Assembly (NCBI GenBank): GCA_012974305.1
Contig: JAAXQN010000036.1
Coordinates: 1-35,425, forward strand
Direction: 5' to 3'
DNA from: Candidatus Methylomirabilis sp.
GTDB taxonomy: Bacteria; Methylomirabilota; Methylomirabilia; Methylomirabilales; CSP1-5
DNA: 35,425 bases
Numbering within the stretch: the stretch's first letter is position 1; each line of letters starts with the position of its first letter. Below are positions 26,244 through 34,398 of the stretch, one piece after another. The translations under genes and the position numbers were made by a program. The notes below the pieces were generated by a model. The model was not told the origin of the DNA and did not search any database. It was given only the letters and a program-made list of their open reading frames with translations.

Positions 26244-27983
26244 ATGGTAGAGACAGAGCGTGATCGTCGGGGGCGAGAAACGGATCGGGACTTGCACGGA
26301 GTAATAGAACAGCCGGAATCCACCATTGACATGCAACAGATCTACGACCAAACCTTCAAGGACATTGTGGAAGGGGAGATCGTGAAGGGGAAGGTCCTGG
26401 CGATCGGACCGGATGAGGTCATGATCGACATTGGCTACAAGTCCGAGGGGGGTATTCCGCTCAAAGAGTTTCTGAACCCCCAAGGACAGCTGACGATCCA
26501 GGTGGGCGATGTCATTGACGCCTACCTTGAATCCAAGGAAGACAACGAGGGGCTGATCGTCTTAAGCCGCGAAAAGGCGGAAAAAATTAAGGTCTGGGAT
26601 GAAATCAGCAAGGTCTACGAAAAGGGTGGGGTGGTAGAGGCGACCATTGTAGGGAAGACGAAGGGAGGGCTGATCGCCGACATCGGGGTCCGGGCGTTCC
26701 TCCCCGGCTCGCAGGTGGACCTGCGTCCCGTGCGGGATCTTGATAAAGTGATTGGCAAGACGTTTCCCATGAAGATTATCAAACTGAACCAGCGACGGGG
26801 CAACATCGTCCTCTCTCGACGGGAGCTTCTGGAAGAAGAGCGGAAAGGCCTCAAGGAAAAGACGCTCGCCACGTTAGAAGAAGGGAAGATTTTGAAGGGT
26901 AAGATCAAGAACCTCACAGAATACGGCGCCTTTATTGACCTCGGGGGCCTGGACGGCCTCCTACATATCACCGACATGTCCTGGGGCCGGATCGGACACC
27001 CCTCGGAGCTTTTTGCGGTGGGGGACGAGGTTGAGGTAACAGTCCTCAAGTTCGACCGACAGGCAGAACGGGTTTCCCTGGGTTACAAACAGCGTCTGGC
27101 GGACCCGTGGGGAGACGTCATTCAGAAGTTCGTCCCGGGAACCAAGGTGAAGGGAAAGGTGGTCTCGATCACCGATTACGGAGCATTCGTCGAGTTAGAT
27201 CCAGGAGTGGAAGGTCTCGTCCATATCTCGGAGATGTCCTGGACCCAGCGGGTCAAACATCCTTCCAAGGTGGTGACCGTGGGAGATGTGGTGGACGTGG
27301 TAGTCCTGGATGTTGATCGGTCTTCCCGGCGGATCTCACTTGGGATGAAACAAGTGGAACCCAATCCGTGGGACGCCTTGGAACAGCGGTACCCCGTGGG
27401 GACCCGCCTCGAGGGAAACGTCCGAAACCTAGTTGACTTCGGTGCCTTCATTGAACTGGAGGACGGGATTGACGGACTCATCCATATCTCCGACATGTCT
27501 TGGACCAAACGCGTGAAGCATCCTTCAGAAATCCTGAAGAAGGGAGATCGCGTCGAGGCCATCGTCCTGCATGTCGATAAGATAGCCCGGCGTATCTCCC
27601 TTGGCCTGAAGCAGACCCAACCCGACCCTTGGAAGACCACGGTCCCCGAGAAATACCGGATCGGGATGGATCTCACAGGCAAGGTGGTCCGGATCACCGA
27701 CTTCGGGGCTTTCGTGGAGCTGCCCGACGGCATTGAGGGATTGCTCCACGTCTCCGAGCTGTCCGAGGGACGGGTGAACCGGCCGGAGGATGTGATCAAG
27801 ACCGGAGAGGAATTGACCCTCAAGATCATAAAGTTGGATACGGATGACCGCAAACTGGGCTTGAGCCTCAGGGCATTCCAAGAAGCGACCCAGGAACAGG
27901 AAGGGAAACAAGAAGCGACCCAGGAACAGGAAGGGAAACAAGAAGTGACCCAGGAACAGGAAGGGAAAGAAGAAGGGGAGTAA
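26244..27983 (+). CDS. rpsA: 30S ribosomal protein S1, six S1 domains with a repeat tail
   Basis: S1 binds mRNA leaders and delivers them to the 30S subunit. Six S1/OB-fold repeats are visible, starting near residues 43, 128, 213, 300, 387 and 474. The last four carry the RNA-binding pattern YGAFI-L--G--GL-HIS-MSW. About 30 charged residues precede the first domain. After the last domain (about residue 545) the protein ends in three copies of a QEATQEQEGK-type decapeptide. AGGAGG lies upstream of the ATG, about 13 nt away. Length 579 is slightly above the usual ~557. TATAAT occurs at 26206-26211 without a convincing -35. Confidence 0.96.
   Translation: MVETERDRRGRETDRDLHGVIEQPESTIDMQQIYDQTFKDIVEGEIVKGKVLAIGPDEVMIDIGYKSEGGIPLKEFLNPQGQLTIQVGDVIDAYLESKEDNEGLIVLSREKAEKIKVWDEISKVYEKGGVVEATIVGKTKGGLIADIGVRAFLPGSQVDLRPVRDLDKVIGKTFPMKIIKLNQRRGNIVLSRRELLEEERKGLKEKTLATLEEGKILKGKIKNLTEYGAFIDLGGLDGLLHITDMSWGRIGHPSELFAVGDEVEVTVLKFDRQAERVSLGYKQRLADPWGDVIQKFVPGTKVKGKVVSITDYGAFVELDPGVEGLVHISEMSWTQRVKHPSKVVTVGDVVDVVVLDVDRSSRRISLGMKQVEPNPWDALEQRYPVGTRLEGNVRNLVDFGAFIELEDGIDGLIHISDMSWTKRVKHPSEILKKGDRVEAIVLHVDKIARRISLGLKQTQPDPWKTTVPEKYRIGMDLTGKVVRITDFGAFVELPDGIEGLLHVSELSEGRVNRPEDVIKTGEELTLKIIKLDTDDRKLGLSLRAFQEATQEQEGKQEATQEQEGKQEVTQEQEGKEEGE
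27879..27968 (+). repeat. Three tandem 30-bp repeats at the rpsA 3' end
   Basis: The unit caagaagcgacccaggaaca plus ggaagggaaa is present three times head to tail without gaps. The third copy differs by one base (gcgacc to gtgacc), changing Ala to Val. The 30-bp period keeps frame and adds ten acidic/glutamine-rich residues per copy. High identity between copies implies recent expansion. Confidence 0.95.
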
Positions 27984-27986
27984 CCG

Positions 27987-28889
27987 ATGTCAGGGGGACG
28001 GAAGCGTTCCTTCTTACGGGCCATGTTGATCACGGGAGGGATTGGACTGTTCTTCTTCGTCCTGATCTTCGGTGCAGCCGCCCTGCTAAGCAACCGAGAA
28101 CATTTCGGGGGCCCGAAGATGGCCCTGGTAAAAGTTGATGGAATCATCAGCGACTCAGAAGAAGTTATAGAGCAGATTCGTCATCACCTTGAGAATCCAA
28201 CCGTCCAGGCTTTCGTGATCCGCATTAACAGTCCAGGTGGGGGAGTGGCAGCGTCTCAGGAGATTCACGAGGAGATTAGAAAGATTCGTCAAGATCACGG
28301 CAAACCCGTAGTAGCCTCCATGGCCACCGTGGGGGCCTCGGGAGGGTACTATATCGCCACCGCTGCCGACAAGATCGTGGCCAATCCGGGGAGCATCACG
28401 GGAAGCATCGGGGTGATCATACAGATCCCCAATTTCTCGGGGCTTCTCCAAAAAGTAGGGATTCGGTCGGTGGTCATAAAAAGCGGACCCTACAAAGACT
28501 TGGCCTCGGCCACCCGAGAGCTGACACCGGAAGAGCGGGAGTTGCTCCAGCGGCTCATTGATGACATTCACGACCAGTTCATCCAAGCGGTGGTGGAGGG
28601 ACGCGGCCTTTCTCGAGAAAAGGTAGAGATGGTTGCAGATGGGCGAATTCTGAGCGGCCGACAGGCTCTAGAGTTGGGACTGGTGGATCAGCTAGGGAAC
28701 CTCCAAGATGCCATCGCGACGGCAGCAAAAATGGGGGATATCCCTGGAGAGCCCCAGATCGTCCAGGTAGAGGAGCGCAAGTTTTCTTTGCTCCGGTTGT
28801 TGCTGGGAAGCAGGGCCACGGCGTGGCCACAAAAGTTACTGGGAACGGAGGAAAGTCAGTTGTCCGTCGGTTACCTGTGGCAGTGGTGA
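27987..28889 (+). CDS. sppA: Signal peptide peptidase SppA
   Basis: SppA degrades released signal peptides from the periplasmic face of the inner membrane. One N-terminal membrane helix is visible at about residues 12-35 (AMLITGGIGLFFFVLIFGAAALL). The catalytic Ser lies in ATVGASGGYYIA and the general-base Lys in KSGPYKDLAS. INSPGGGVAASQEI, the oxyanion-region motif, comes before them. At 300 residues it is the short, single-domain form. It starts 3 nt after the rpsA stop behind GGGGAG, so it is co-transcribed with rpsA. Confidence 0.95.
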   Translation: MSGGRKRSFLRAMLITGGIGLFFFVLIFGAAALLSNREHFGGPKMALVKVDGIISDSEEVIEQIRHHLENPTVQAFVIRINSPGGGVAASQEIHEEIRKIRQDHGKPVVASMATVGASGGYYIATAADKIVANPGSITGSIGVIIQIPNFSGLLQKVGIRSVVIKSGPYKDLASATRELTPEERELLQRLIDDIHDQFIQAVVEGRGLSREKVEMVADGRILSGRQALELGLVDQLGNLQDAIATAAKMGDIPGEPQIVQVEERKFSLLRLLLGSRATAWPQKLLGTEESQLSVGYLWQW

Positions 28890-28916
28890 ACCCGCGGTGA
28901 GGAAGGAAGGGGTGCA

Positions 28917-29198
28917 ATGACTAAGGCCGACCTGGTAGAAAAGATCGCAGCAACAGTCAATCTCACGAAGAAGGAGACCGAGGTTGTCATTGATACTATG
29001 TTTGACGGCATCGCTAAAGCATTGGCCTCGAGCAACGACGGCAAGGTCGAACTTCGCGGCTTCGGGAGCTTTCGGGTCCGGCGCCGGGGGGCCCGTCAGG
29101 GTCGAAACCCCCAGACCGGTGCGATGGTCAGTGTCCCAGCCAAGAAGGTGCCCTATTTTAAGCCGGGAAAGGAGCTGAAGGCCCTCATCGACAGGTAG
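28917..29198 (+). CDS. HU/IHF-family DNA-binding protein
   Basis: A 93-residue histone-like protein that bends DNA as a dimer. It starts MTKADLVEKIAATVNLTKKE and has the family signature GFGSFRVRRRGARQGRNPQTG, with the DNA-intercalating Pro in the RNPQTG arm, then VPAKKVPYFKPGKELK. GGAAGGAAGGGG lies immediately upstream of the ATG. In related operons the gene after rpsA/sppA is often annotated ihfB or hup; HU and IHF-beta cannot be separated with certainty here, so no symbol is given. Confidence 0.94.
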   Translation: MTKADLVEKIAATVNLTKKETEVVIDTMFDGIAKALASSNDGKVELRGFGSFRVRRRGARQGRNPQTGAMVSVPAKKVPYFKPGKELKALIDR

Positions 29199-29255
29199 GC
29201 CTCCTTCTGGTACAAGCCCATTCGGACTCAGACCTGTTCGATCGGCCATCGGTTC

Positions 29256-31055
29256 ATGGAGCAGTTTACGCACCCTGGGAAAAGCGATGTCCAATCGCCT
29301 CGCTTTATCGAGGGAAGGACCGAAGAGATTCAAGACCTCTTCGGGGTTCCCCTGCCTACCCTCCCGGAAGACCACGATTCCGCAGGAGACCACCCAGTTT
29401 TCCTCGTCCAACTTCATCCCCGCCTACAGCCGGCTTTCCTGACCTTTCTCGGGGCGGCTTCTCGCTCCATCATGGCAGGGGGGAGGGAGCCGCAGGAGTT
29501 TCAGGACGCCGAGCGCTCCTATTTCCAGCTGCTGCTAGAAATTGCAACGAATATCATCGAGAACGAACGCCGGTCTGGATTGCTGAATCTCTTCTGGCTG
29601 GCTCACTTCAAAGAAATCGCGGCCGCGGTTCAGGATTACTTCACTCGGGAAGGGATCCCGCCCTTTTTCAAATACCAGATGCACCCGCTGGTCCGTGGTT
29701 TTTACAGGCTCCTGCATCGATCGACCTGGAATCACTTTTCGAGCACAGCCTCTCAGACACTCGAATATAACCTTGGGCTCAACTTCAACCACCACCTGAT
29801 CGAAAGCCTCTTCGAGGATCAATTACCCTTCACCGAGGTGGACGTGGCCCATGCGAACCTGGAGGGGATCTTGGTCCCACAAAATCGGAGATTTCGTCTG
29901 AGTGGGGTAGAGTACAGAGAATTGCGAGATGTCTTGCAGGACCGGATTCGCCTTGGCCTCACCAAACAAGAGCGTGCCCTGATCGACCTCATCAAAACCC
30001 ACCTGCCAGGAGTGGATCCCTCCTCGTATGATGAGAAAGCCGCTCAACTGAAGATGGTTTTTCAGCCCGCCATCGTCGGCTATCTCTTTACTGACTACGA
30101 TGAGACCTTGGGGCGGCTCACCACCTCCGCCCAGCTCACGGCGGGGCGAGACCGTCGGGGCGGATGGCAGCATCTCTTGCATGACTATCTCGATTTTATC
30201 CAGGCAGTCCGTCGGTGTGAAATCATCGACCGCTTCCGACGCCGCATTGCCCTGGTCCCTTCAGGACTGGCTGAGATCCAGCTAAAACAATACTCTACTG
30301 AGGATCGGCTTTTCCAGTTTTCCGAAGCCACCGAGGTACTCAATAGCGCGCGAAAGGTGACCATTCTTTTCACGGATCTCCGGGGCTTTACTGCGGCTTC
30401 GGAGGGTGGGATCTCCGAGGTGGAACTGACGCGATCCCTTTACGCCATCTTTGACCCCATGGCTGGCATTGTCAAGCGTTTCAAGGGGAAGATCGACAAA
30501 TTCACCGGTGACGGACTCATGATCACCTTTGGGAGTACTCAGGTCAGCACTGAGGATGAGATGAACGCCCTGCGAACCGCTGTCGTAATTCGGACGCTGG
30601 TAAAAGACCTTCAGAAGCAAGGGAAGATGCCCTATCAGATGGGCATCAGTCTTCATACTGGTCGTGCCCAAATAGGTCACTTTCTCCCCGATGAAAAATC
30701 TGTCGATGTCACGGTAATCGGCCGCCATGTCAATATCGCCAGCCGCGTCGCAGGCTCTGGAGGCAGCCCCGTGGAGGTGCAGGGCGAGAAACGAGCGACC
30801 CCTGGGAGTGCCGATCAAGAGGTCTGGATCGATCGGCACGGTACCCTCTATAATTTCGGGATCACAGCGACCCGGGAGCACGTGGAGGCCCTGCGCCAAA
30901 GTAGCTCTTGGGAGATCGAGGAAGGGAAAAAGGGCACGCGATACACCGTGTTCGATCCCGAACTGGAAAAAAAGATCTTGATTGAGTATGTAGGGGATGC
31001 TAAGTTGAAAGGTGTGGAGCGGGCTCAGCCCGTCTACCGGGTGAATGCCTCTTGA
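29256..31055 (+). CDS. Class III adenylate/guanylate cyclase with long unrecognised N-terminal region
   Basis: A 599-residue protein. The C-terminal class III cyclase domain (about 360-545) has the first metal aspartate in ILFTDLRGFT, the adenine-selecting lysine and second metal aspartate in KIDKFTGDGLM, and the transition-state Asn/Arg in IGRHVNIASR. All needed residues are present, so activity and cAMP as product are likely. The N-terminal ~340 residues are soluble and mostly helical, without a membrane segment or a domain I can name; they probably hold the sensory input. After the cyclase domain about 55 residues (VFDPELEKKILIEYVGD) follow. No good ribosome-binding site precedes ATG 29256. 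It follows the HU gene by 57 nt. Target and signal are unknown. Confidence 0.88.
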   Translation: MEQFTHPGKSDVQSPRFIEGRTEEIQDLFGVPLPTLPEDHDSAGDHPVFLVQLHPRLQPAFLTFLGAASRSIMAGGREPQEFQDAERSYFQLLLEIATNIIENERRSGLLNLFWLAHFKEIAAAVQDYFTREGIPPFFKYQMHPLVRGFYRLLHRSTWNHFSSTASQTLEYNLGLNFNHHLIESLFEDQLPFTEVDVAHANLEGILVPQNRRFRLSGVEYRELRDVLQDRIRLGLTKQERALIDLIKTHLPGVDPSSYDEKAAQLKMVFQPAIVGYLFTDYDETLGRLTTSAQLTAGRDRRGGWQHLLHDYLDFIQAVRRCEIIDRFRRRIALVPSGLAEIQLKQYSTEDRLFQFSEATEVLNSARKVTILFTDLRGFTAASEGGISEVELTRSLYAIFDPMAGIVKRFKGKIDKFTGDGLMITFGSTQVSTEDEMNALRTAVVIRTLVKDLQKQGKMPYQMGISLHTGRAQIGHFLPDEKSVDVTVIGRHVNIASRVAGSGGSPVEVQGEKRATPGSADQEVWIDRHGTLYNFGITATREHVEALRQSSSWEIEEGKKGTRYTVFDPELEKKILIEYVGDAKLKGVERAQPVYRVNAS

Positions 31056-31079
31056 CGGTTTGAGAAGGCCGATGATAAA

Positions 31080-31565
31080 ATGATTCCTACCCTTTGGGCG
31101 CCGTGGCGGATGCAGTATATCGTCGGATCGAGATCCGCCGGGTGCATTTTGTGCGAGAAGGTGAAGGAGGGGGAGGACGCGAAAAACCTCATCCTGGCCC
31201 GGGGTCCTTTTGCCTACGTTCTCGTAAATATCTATCCCTATAGCAGCGGGCACCTGATGATTGCCCCGTACCGCCACTTGGAGTGCCTGGGAAAGCTCTC
31301 CGCAGAGGAAACGTCGGAAATGATGGCCTGGGCGTCCAAAAGCGAGCGCATTCTGGGGGACGCCTTCCACGCGGAGGGGTTCAACATCGGCCTAAACATA
31401 GGAAAGGTGGCCGGGGCGGGGATTGATGACCACGTACACATGCACGTGGTCCCGCGTTGGAGTGGCGACACGAACTTTATGCCCGTCCTGGGCGAGACCA
31501 AGGTAATTCCGGAGTACCTCGAAGAGACGTACGCGAAGCTCTTGCCCTATTATCAGGCTGATTGA
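31080..31565 (+). CDS. HIT-family hydrolase/phosphorylase, Ap4A-type
   Basis: A 161-residue histidine-triad protein. The triad is HVHMHVV (H118, H120, H122), the catalytic site for nucleotide phosphoramidase or dinucleoside polyphosphate cleavage. The N-terminus TLWAPWRMQYI and the CILC pair (C22, C25), probably zinc ligands together with histidines, match the actinobacterial/deep-branching Ap4A phosphorylase-like subgroup. SSGHLMIAPYRH is also typical. It starts 24 nt after the cyclase stop. Ap4A or a related nucleotide is the most likely substrate, from family knowledge only. Confidence 0.92.
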   Translation: MIPTLWAPWRMQYIVGSRSAGCILCEKVKEGEDAKNLILARGPFAYVLVNIYPYSSGHLMIAPYRHLECLGKLSAEETSEMMAWASKSERILGDAFHAEGFNIGLNIGKVAGAGIDDHVHMHVVPRWSGDTNFMPVLGETKVIPEYLEETYAKLLPYYQAD

Positions 31566-31577
31566 GCGAAGGGGAGA

Positions 31578-32069
31578 ATGGCAATGATGATCGGGATGAC
31601 AGTCCGGGGGATCGCCCTTGATCCAATTACCAATATGCCTATCATCATCCTGAAAGATCAGGACGAGAAACGGGCCCTCCCCATCTGGGTTGGGATCTTT
31701 GAGGCAAACGCCATCGCCCTCGAGCTCGAGAAGATCGCGACGCCACGGCCCATGACCCATGACCTGATCAAGAACATCCTCGACGGGGTCGGGGCCTCAG
31801 TGCAGCAGATTGTGATCAACGACCTGAAAGAGAACACATTTTTTGCGGTTATCGAGGTCAATTTTAACGGTAATGTGGTAAATATCGACTCGCGGCCCTC
31901 CGATGCAATTGCGTTGGCGCTTCGGCTCAATGCCCCCATTTTCGTCACGGACAAGGTCGTCAGCAAGGCCAAGAGTATGGACATCGCTGAGGAGAAGGAG
32001 GACAGCGATCGCTGGCGGGAGTGGCTCGAGAATCTGAAGCCGGAGGACTTTGGTAAGTACAAGATGTAA
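31578..32069 (+). CDS. Bifunctional nuclease family protein (DUF151)
   Basis: A 163-residue protein of the BFN/DUF151 family. Conserved features are [17 protein letters not shown], the [10 protein letters not shown] helix and [20 protein letters not shown]. Members have been described as having RNase/DNase activity in plants; the bacterial role is poorly known. The C-terminal [17 protein letters not shown] tail is common in bacterial members. The ATG at 31578 is only 1 nt from GGGGAG, whereas ATG 31584 is 7 nt away, so the start may be two codons later. A rho-independent terminator follows, closing the operon. Confidence 0.9.
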   Translation: MAMMIGMTVRGIALDPITNMPIIILKDQDEKRALPIWVGIFEANAIALELEKIATPRPMTHDLIKNILDGVGASVQQIVINDLKENTFFAVIEVNFNGNVVNIDSRPSDAIALALRLNAPIFVTDKVVSKAKSMDIAEEKEDSDRWREWLENLKPEDFGKYKM

Positions 32070-32102
32070 GTCTGTATAGGAGTGGTACTGTCCCTTATAT
32101 AG

Positions 32103-32134
32103 GGGCCCGTAAGACGTGACGGGCCCTTTTTCTT
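32103..32134 (+). terminator. Rho-independent terminator after the DUF151 gene
   Basis: gggcccgt (32103-32110) and acgggccc (32119-32126) form a perfect 8-bp GC-rich stem with loop aagacgtg, followed at once by tttttcttt. This is a textbook intrinsic terminator 33 nt past the stop codon. Confidence 0.9.
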
Positions 32135-32265
32135 TGTGGTGACGGCGGGTACTATAGGTGGGAGAAAAGTGGGGTGGCGGTTCGTTCTCGACAGACTAGG
32201 AAGGAGAGGATGGCGATATGTGTTAGAGACACATTAGTTTACATAATGTTTCTTATCTGAACAAC
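32135..32265. other. Intergenic stretch between the plus-strand operon and the minus-strand TPR gene
   Basis: The right part is AT-rich and contains an imperfect inverted repeat, agacacatta (32227-32236) with taatgtttct (32244-32253), one mismatch and a 7-nt loop, 13 nt downstream of the TPR gene stop. It could act as a weak 3' structure for that gene, but no U-tract is seen. A 16-codon ORF with a fair ribosome-binding site starts at 32211; I do not regard it as supported. Confidence 0.3.
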
Positions 32266-32961
32266 CTACCGCTCCAATAAAGCCATTCGCTCCTCCGCTT
32301 GCCTCGACCATATGCTTCCTGGATATGCCTCTACGACACCACGATAGACTGTGACCGCCTCCTCTTTTTGTTGAGACTGTTGGAGGGAGCGTGCAAGGCC
32401 CATGAGCGCCTCGACGCTTAATGCGTGCCCCCGGTACCGCTGCGACAGATTTCGAAAGATAGATGCCGCCACTTTGTACTGTCCTTGTGCCTCCATGGCA
32501 TAGGCTCTTCCGAGCGCAGCCAGAAATACCCACGATGCCTTTGGGTATTTCTCGAGGTAGCGTTGGTAAGCAACCAAGGCCTCTTGATATCTGCCCATTG
32601 CGTATAAGGTGTGGCCGATCTGCAGGAGCGCCTGCTCTGCCGCGCTCGACGAGGGATATTCCTCGCGTATCTGGTTGAGCAAAGGCAGCGCTTGGTCGGG
32701 GCCCTTGGCCGTTTCTTCCGTACCTTGTCCGGCTGCGGTCACCTCCGGGGGCCTTTGCAGCATCTGCAGGGCGTCGGTCAGCATGAACTGAGCCGCCGCC
32801 TCCTGCTTTGCTTGAAAGGTCCGATAGCCCCACCAACCAAAGACGACTACGAGCAGCGCCAGCACCCCCAGCGTGAGAAGCTTGCGCATCTCGTATAGGT
32901 AATCACCGAATTCCTTGGGGGTCACACGACGCGGTTTGATGATTGGGCCTTTGAGTCGCAT
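32266..32961 (-). CDS. Membrane-anchored tetratricopeptide-repeat protein
   Basis: A 231-residue protein with a basic N-terminus, one membrane helix at about residues 28-46 (LLTLGVLALLVVVFGWWGY) and a C-terminal region of TPR-like helices. TPR-type pairs are visible in AAEQALLQIGHTLYAMGRYQEALVAY and in SVEALMGLARSLQQSQQKEEAVTVY. The layout resembles YfgM/BamD-like periplasmic scaffolds, without a lipobox. AGGA lies about 6 nt upstream of the ATG. Partners are unknown; periplasmic orientation is inferred from the positive N-terminus. Confidence 0.85.
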   Translation of the reverse strand: MRLKGPIIKPRRVTPKEFGDYLYEMRKLLTLGVLALLVVVFGWWGYRTFQAKQEAAAQFMLTDALQMLQRPPEVTAAGQGTEETAKGPDQALPLLNQIREEYPSSSAAEQALLQIGHTLYAMGRYQEALVAYQRYLEKYPKASWVFLAALGRAYAMEAQGQYKVAASIFRNLSQRYRGHALSVEALMGLARSLQQSQQKEEAVTVYRGVVEAYPGSIWSRQAEERMALLER

Positions 32962-32989
32962 CTATTCCTGAATCCTTTCTTTTCTTGCT

Positions 32990-33019
32990 CTTCTAGCACT
33001 TTCGCGCGCTTCCTGTCAA
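32990..33019 (-). promoter_or_regulatory. Candidate promoter of the TPR gene
   Basis: On the minus strand TTGACA (33014-33019) is followed after 18 nt by TAGAAG (32990-32995), a perfect -35 with a 4/6 -10. It lies about 30 nt before the TPR gene ATG, a normal distance. Confidence 0.5.
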
Positions 33020-33278
33020 ATCCAAGTTCGTCCCTTTTTGGTACGGCTAAGCCCTTTTTTCACTCTCTAGGGCACCATTGCGGGCACAGCTCGATATATG
33101 CTACTTAACTTTATGGGTTGCAGCGTAATTATTTGACTATAAAGTAATATATATGTCAGATATGGCACCCCTACCCTACTACTAGAGCGCTCCAAGGAGA
33201 AGCGAGAAGATGGATGAAGAATTTATAGAGAAGCATCAGGAGTTCTTTTTTACGCTTCACAGAGGGTCAGAAGGTGGG
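33020..33278. other. AT-rich intergenic region with a plus-strand promoter-like segment
   Basis: This segment holds no convincing gene. Between about 33090 and 33175 the composition falls sharply toward AT (ttgactataaagtaatatat), with TTGACT and TATAAA-like hexamers but no well-spaced pair. An AGGAG at 33195 and ATG at 33210 open a 148-aa plus-strand ORF that mostly runs antisense to the response regulator. No terminator with a U-tract is evident for the response regulator gene. Confidence 0.35.
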
Positions 33279-34010
33279 CTACGGTTCGTTCTTGATCACA
33301 GCGAGTGCTTTAAGGTACCGCCTATACTGCAGGAAGCCGGTGTCCTCCACAAACCGCAGGAGATGGACGCCGTGGGGGAGAATCTGGTCAGCGACTTCAT
33401 CACTTTGCCACATCACTTCTCCCTCGGCGGTCACTGTCCCTTTGGGGAGTTCCATGTGAAGGCAAAGCATGGTCCCAGGTGCCAGCTTCTCGGACAGGAA
33501 GACATGGAGGCCGCGAAGGCTCGCGTTGATCGCGACCCCCGCGACTTCCCGGCTCGGCTCGCCATCCCCTGCAATGACGCACCGGACCGGCAGCTCCGCT
33601 GGAAGGCGGGGATCGCCTCGCCGTGGCGTCTCCCGCTGAGCCCTGCGCGTGGCTGAATTCACCACCTCGATGAGACTTTCAGCCTCAAAGGGCTTCGCTA
33701 GGCAGAACTCCGCTCCGGCGCGAAAGGCCTGCTCGGCGTCCTGCAAGTCCGATGAAACCGTGATGCCGACCACGGGAATGTCTGCGAGGGTACCATCCTG
33801 TTTGAGGCGCTGGCACGTTCTGACCCCATCGAGCCCGGGCAATGTCATGTCCAGGAGGATGACAGCAGGCTGCGCCGTCTGAGCCAGTTTGATCCCAGCC
33901 AGGCCATCGGGGGCCTCAAGGACTCGAAATCCCGCACCGGTGAGCACCGAGCCCGCTAGCTCGCGCAAGACCTGATCATCGTCAATAACTAAGATGGGGC
34001 GTATCTGCAC
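33279..34010 (-). CDS. Response regulator with REC and PilZ domains
   Basis: The N-terminal receiver domain (1-120) has the acidic cluster D10-D12, phospho-acceptor D54 in VILLDMTLPGLDG, a Thr/Ser switch near 84-86 and K106 in LAKPF. The C-terminal PilZ domain has RxxxR (R131 and R135) and NxSxxG (162-167), the c-di-GMP binding pattern. A phosphorylation-gated c-di-GMP receptor is therefore likely. The track start is ATG 34046; I chose GTG 34010, which has AGGAG 6 nt upstream and starts MQIRPILVIDDD, giving 243 residues. It overlaps the 3' end of the upstream PilZ gene by 29 nt, so the two are coupled. No cognate histidine kinase is in the window. Confidence 0.9.
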   Translation of the reverse strand: MQIRPILVIDDDQVLRELAGSVLTGAGFRVLEAPDGLAGIKLAQTAQPAVILLDMTLPGLDGVRTCQRLKQDGTLADIPVVGITVSSDLQDAEQAFRAGAEFCLAKPFEAESLIEVVNSATRRAQRETPRRGDPRLPAELPVRCVIAGDGEPSREVAGVAINASLRGLHVFLSEKLAPGTMLCLHMELPKGTVTAEGEVMWQSDEVADQILPHGVHLLRFVEDTGFLQYRRYLKALAVIKNEP

Positions 34011-34398
34011 TATTTTCTCCTGATGGTAGCCCCAAGCCGGATCCATTCTCTGTGATTGACTGGATGTAGTCGCTGATCACCTGCCGCGTCTCCTCTGAGA
34101 GGTCGAGAAATTCCAACCCGGTGTGGTAGATCAACGCCTGCTCCCCATCCGGCTGCAGCTCTATCCGGTTCACCACCGAACGGATCACGCGGCACCTCAG
34201 GCGGAGCCTCTTCCCTTCCAGGTCGAGGTCCAAGGAGGAAGTGGTGCCCGGTCGGACGACCTGGGAATGTTCGATCAACACCCCGCCGAAGCTGATGTCG
34301 ACGAGAGACGCATCATGCACGGCGGTTACACGCCCAGTGGCCTTGCCTGCCACGGTAAATCGGGGATGCTGTCGCCTGTCTCGCTGTCCTTCTCCCAA
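33982..34398 (-). CDS. PilZ-domain protein
   Basis: A 138-residue, stand-alone PilZ protein. RxxxR is at R9-R13 (RRQHPRF) and DxSxxG at D34-G39 (DISFGG), so c-di-GMP binding is expected. The end of the domain (YHTGLEFLDLSEETRQVISDYI) is typical. The TTG start at 34398 has GAGGAG 5 nt upstream. The last 20 or so residues are low in structure where the reading frame overlaps the start of the response regulator gene. A possible -35 (TTGACA, 34484-34489 minus) lies upstream but without a good -10. Output target unknown. Confidence 0.86.
   Translation of the reverse strand: MGEGQRDRRQHPRFTVAGKATGRVTAVHDASLVDISFGGVLIEHSQVVRPGTTSSLDLDLEGKRLRLRCRVIRSVVNRIELQPDGEQALIYHTGLEFLDLSEETRQVISDYIQSITENGSGLGLPSGENSADTPHLSY

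Noticed and set aside
27176-28147. 323-aa minus-strand ORF opposite rpsA
   Set aside because: Serine/arginine-rich shadow; the repeat at its start is only the antisense of the rpsA tail.
32211-32261. 16-codon ORF behind a purine-rich site
   Set aside because: Too short, in an AT-rich intergenic gap directly after a terminator, and no conserved feature.
33210-33656. 148-aa plus-strand ORF with AGGAG and ATG
   Set aside because: About 85 percent is antisense to the REC-PilZ gene and the translated sequence has no family features; kept only as a low-interest observation.
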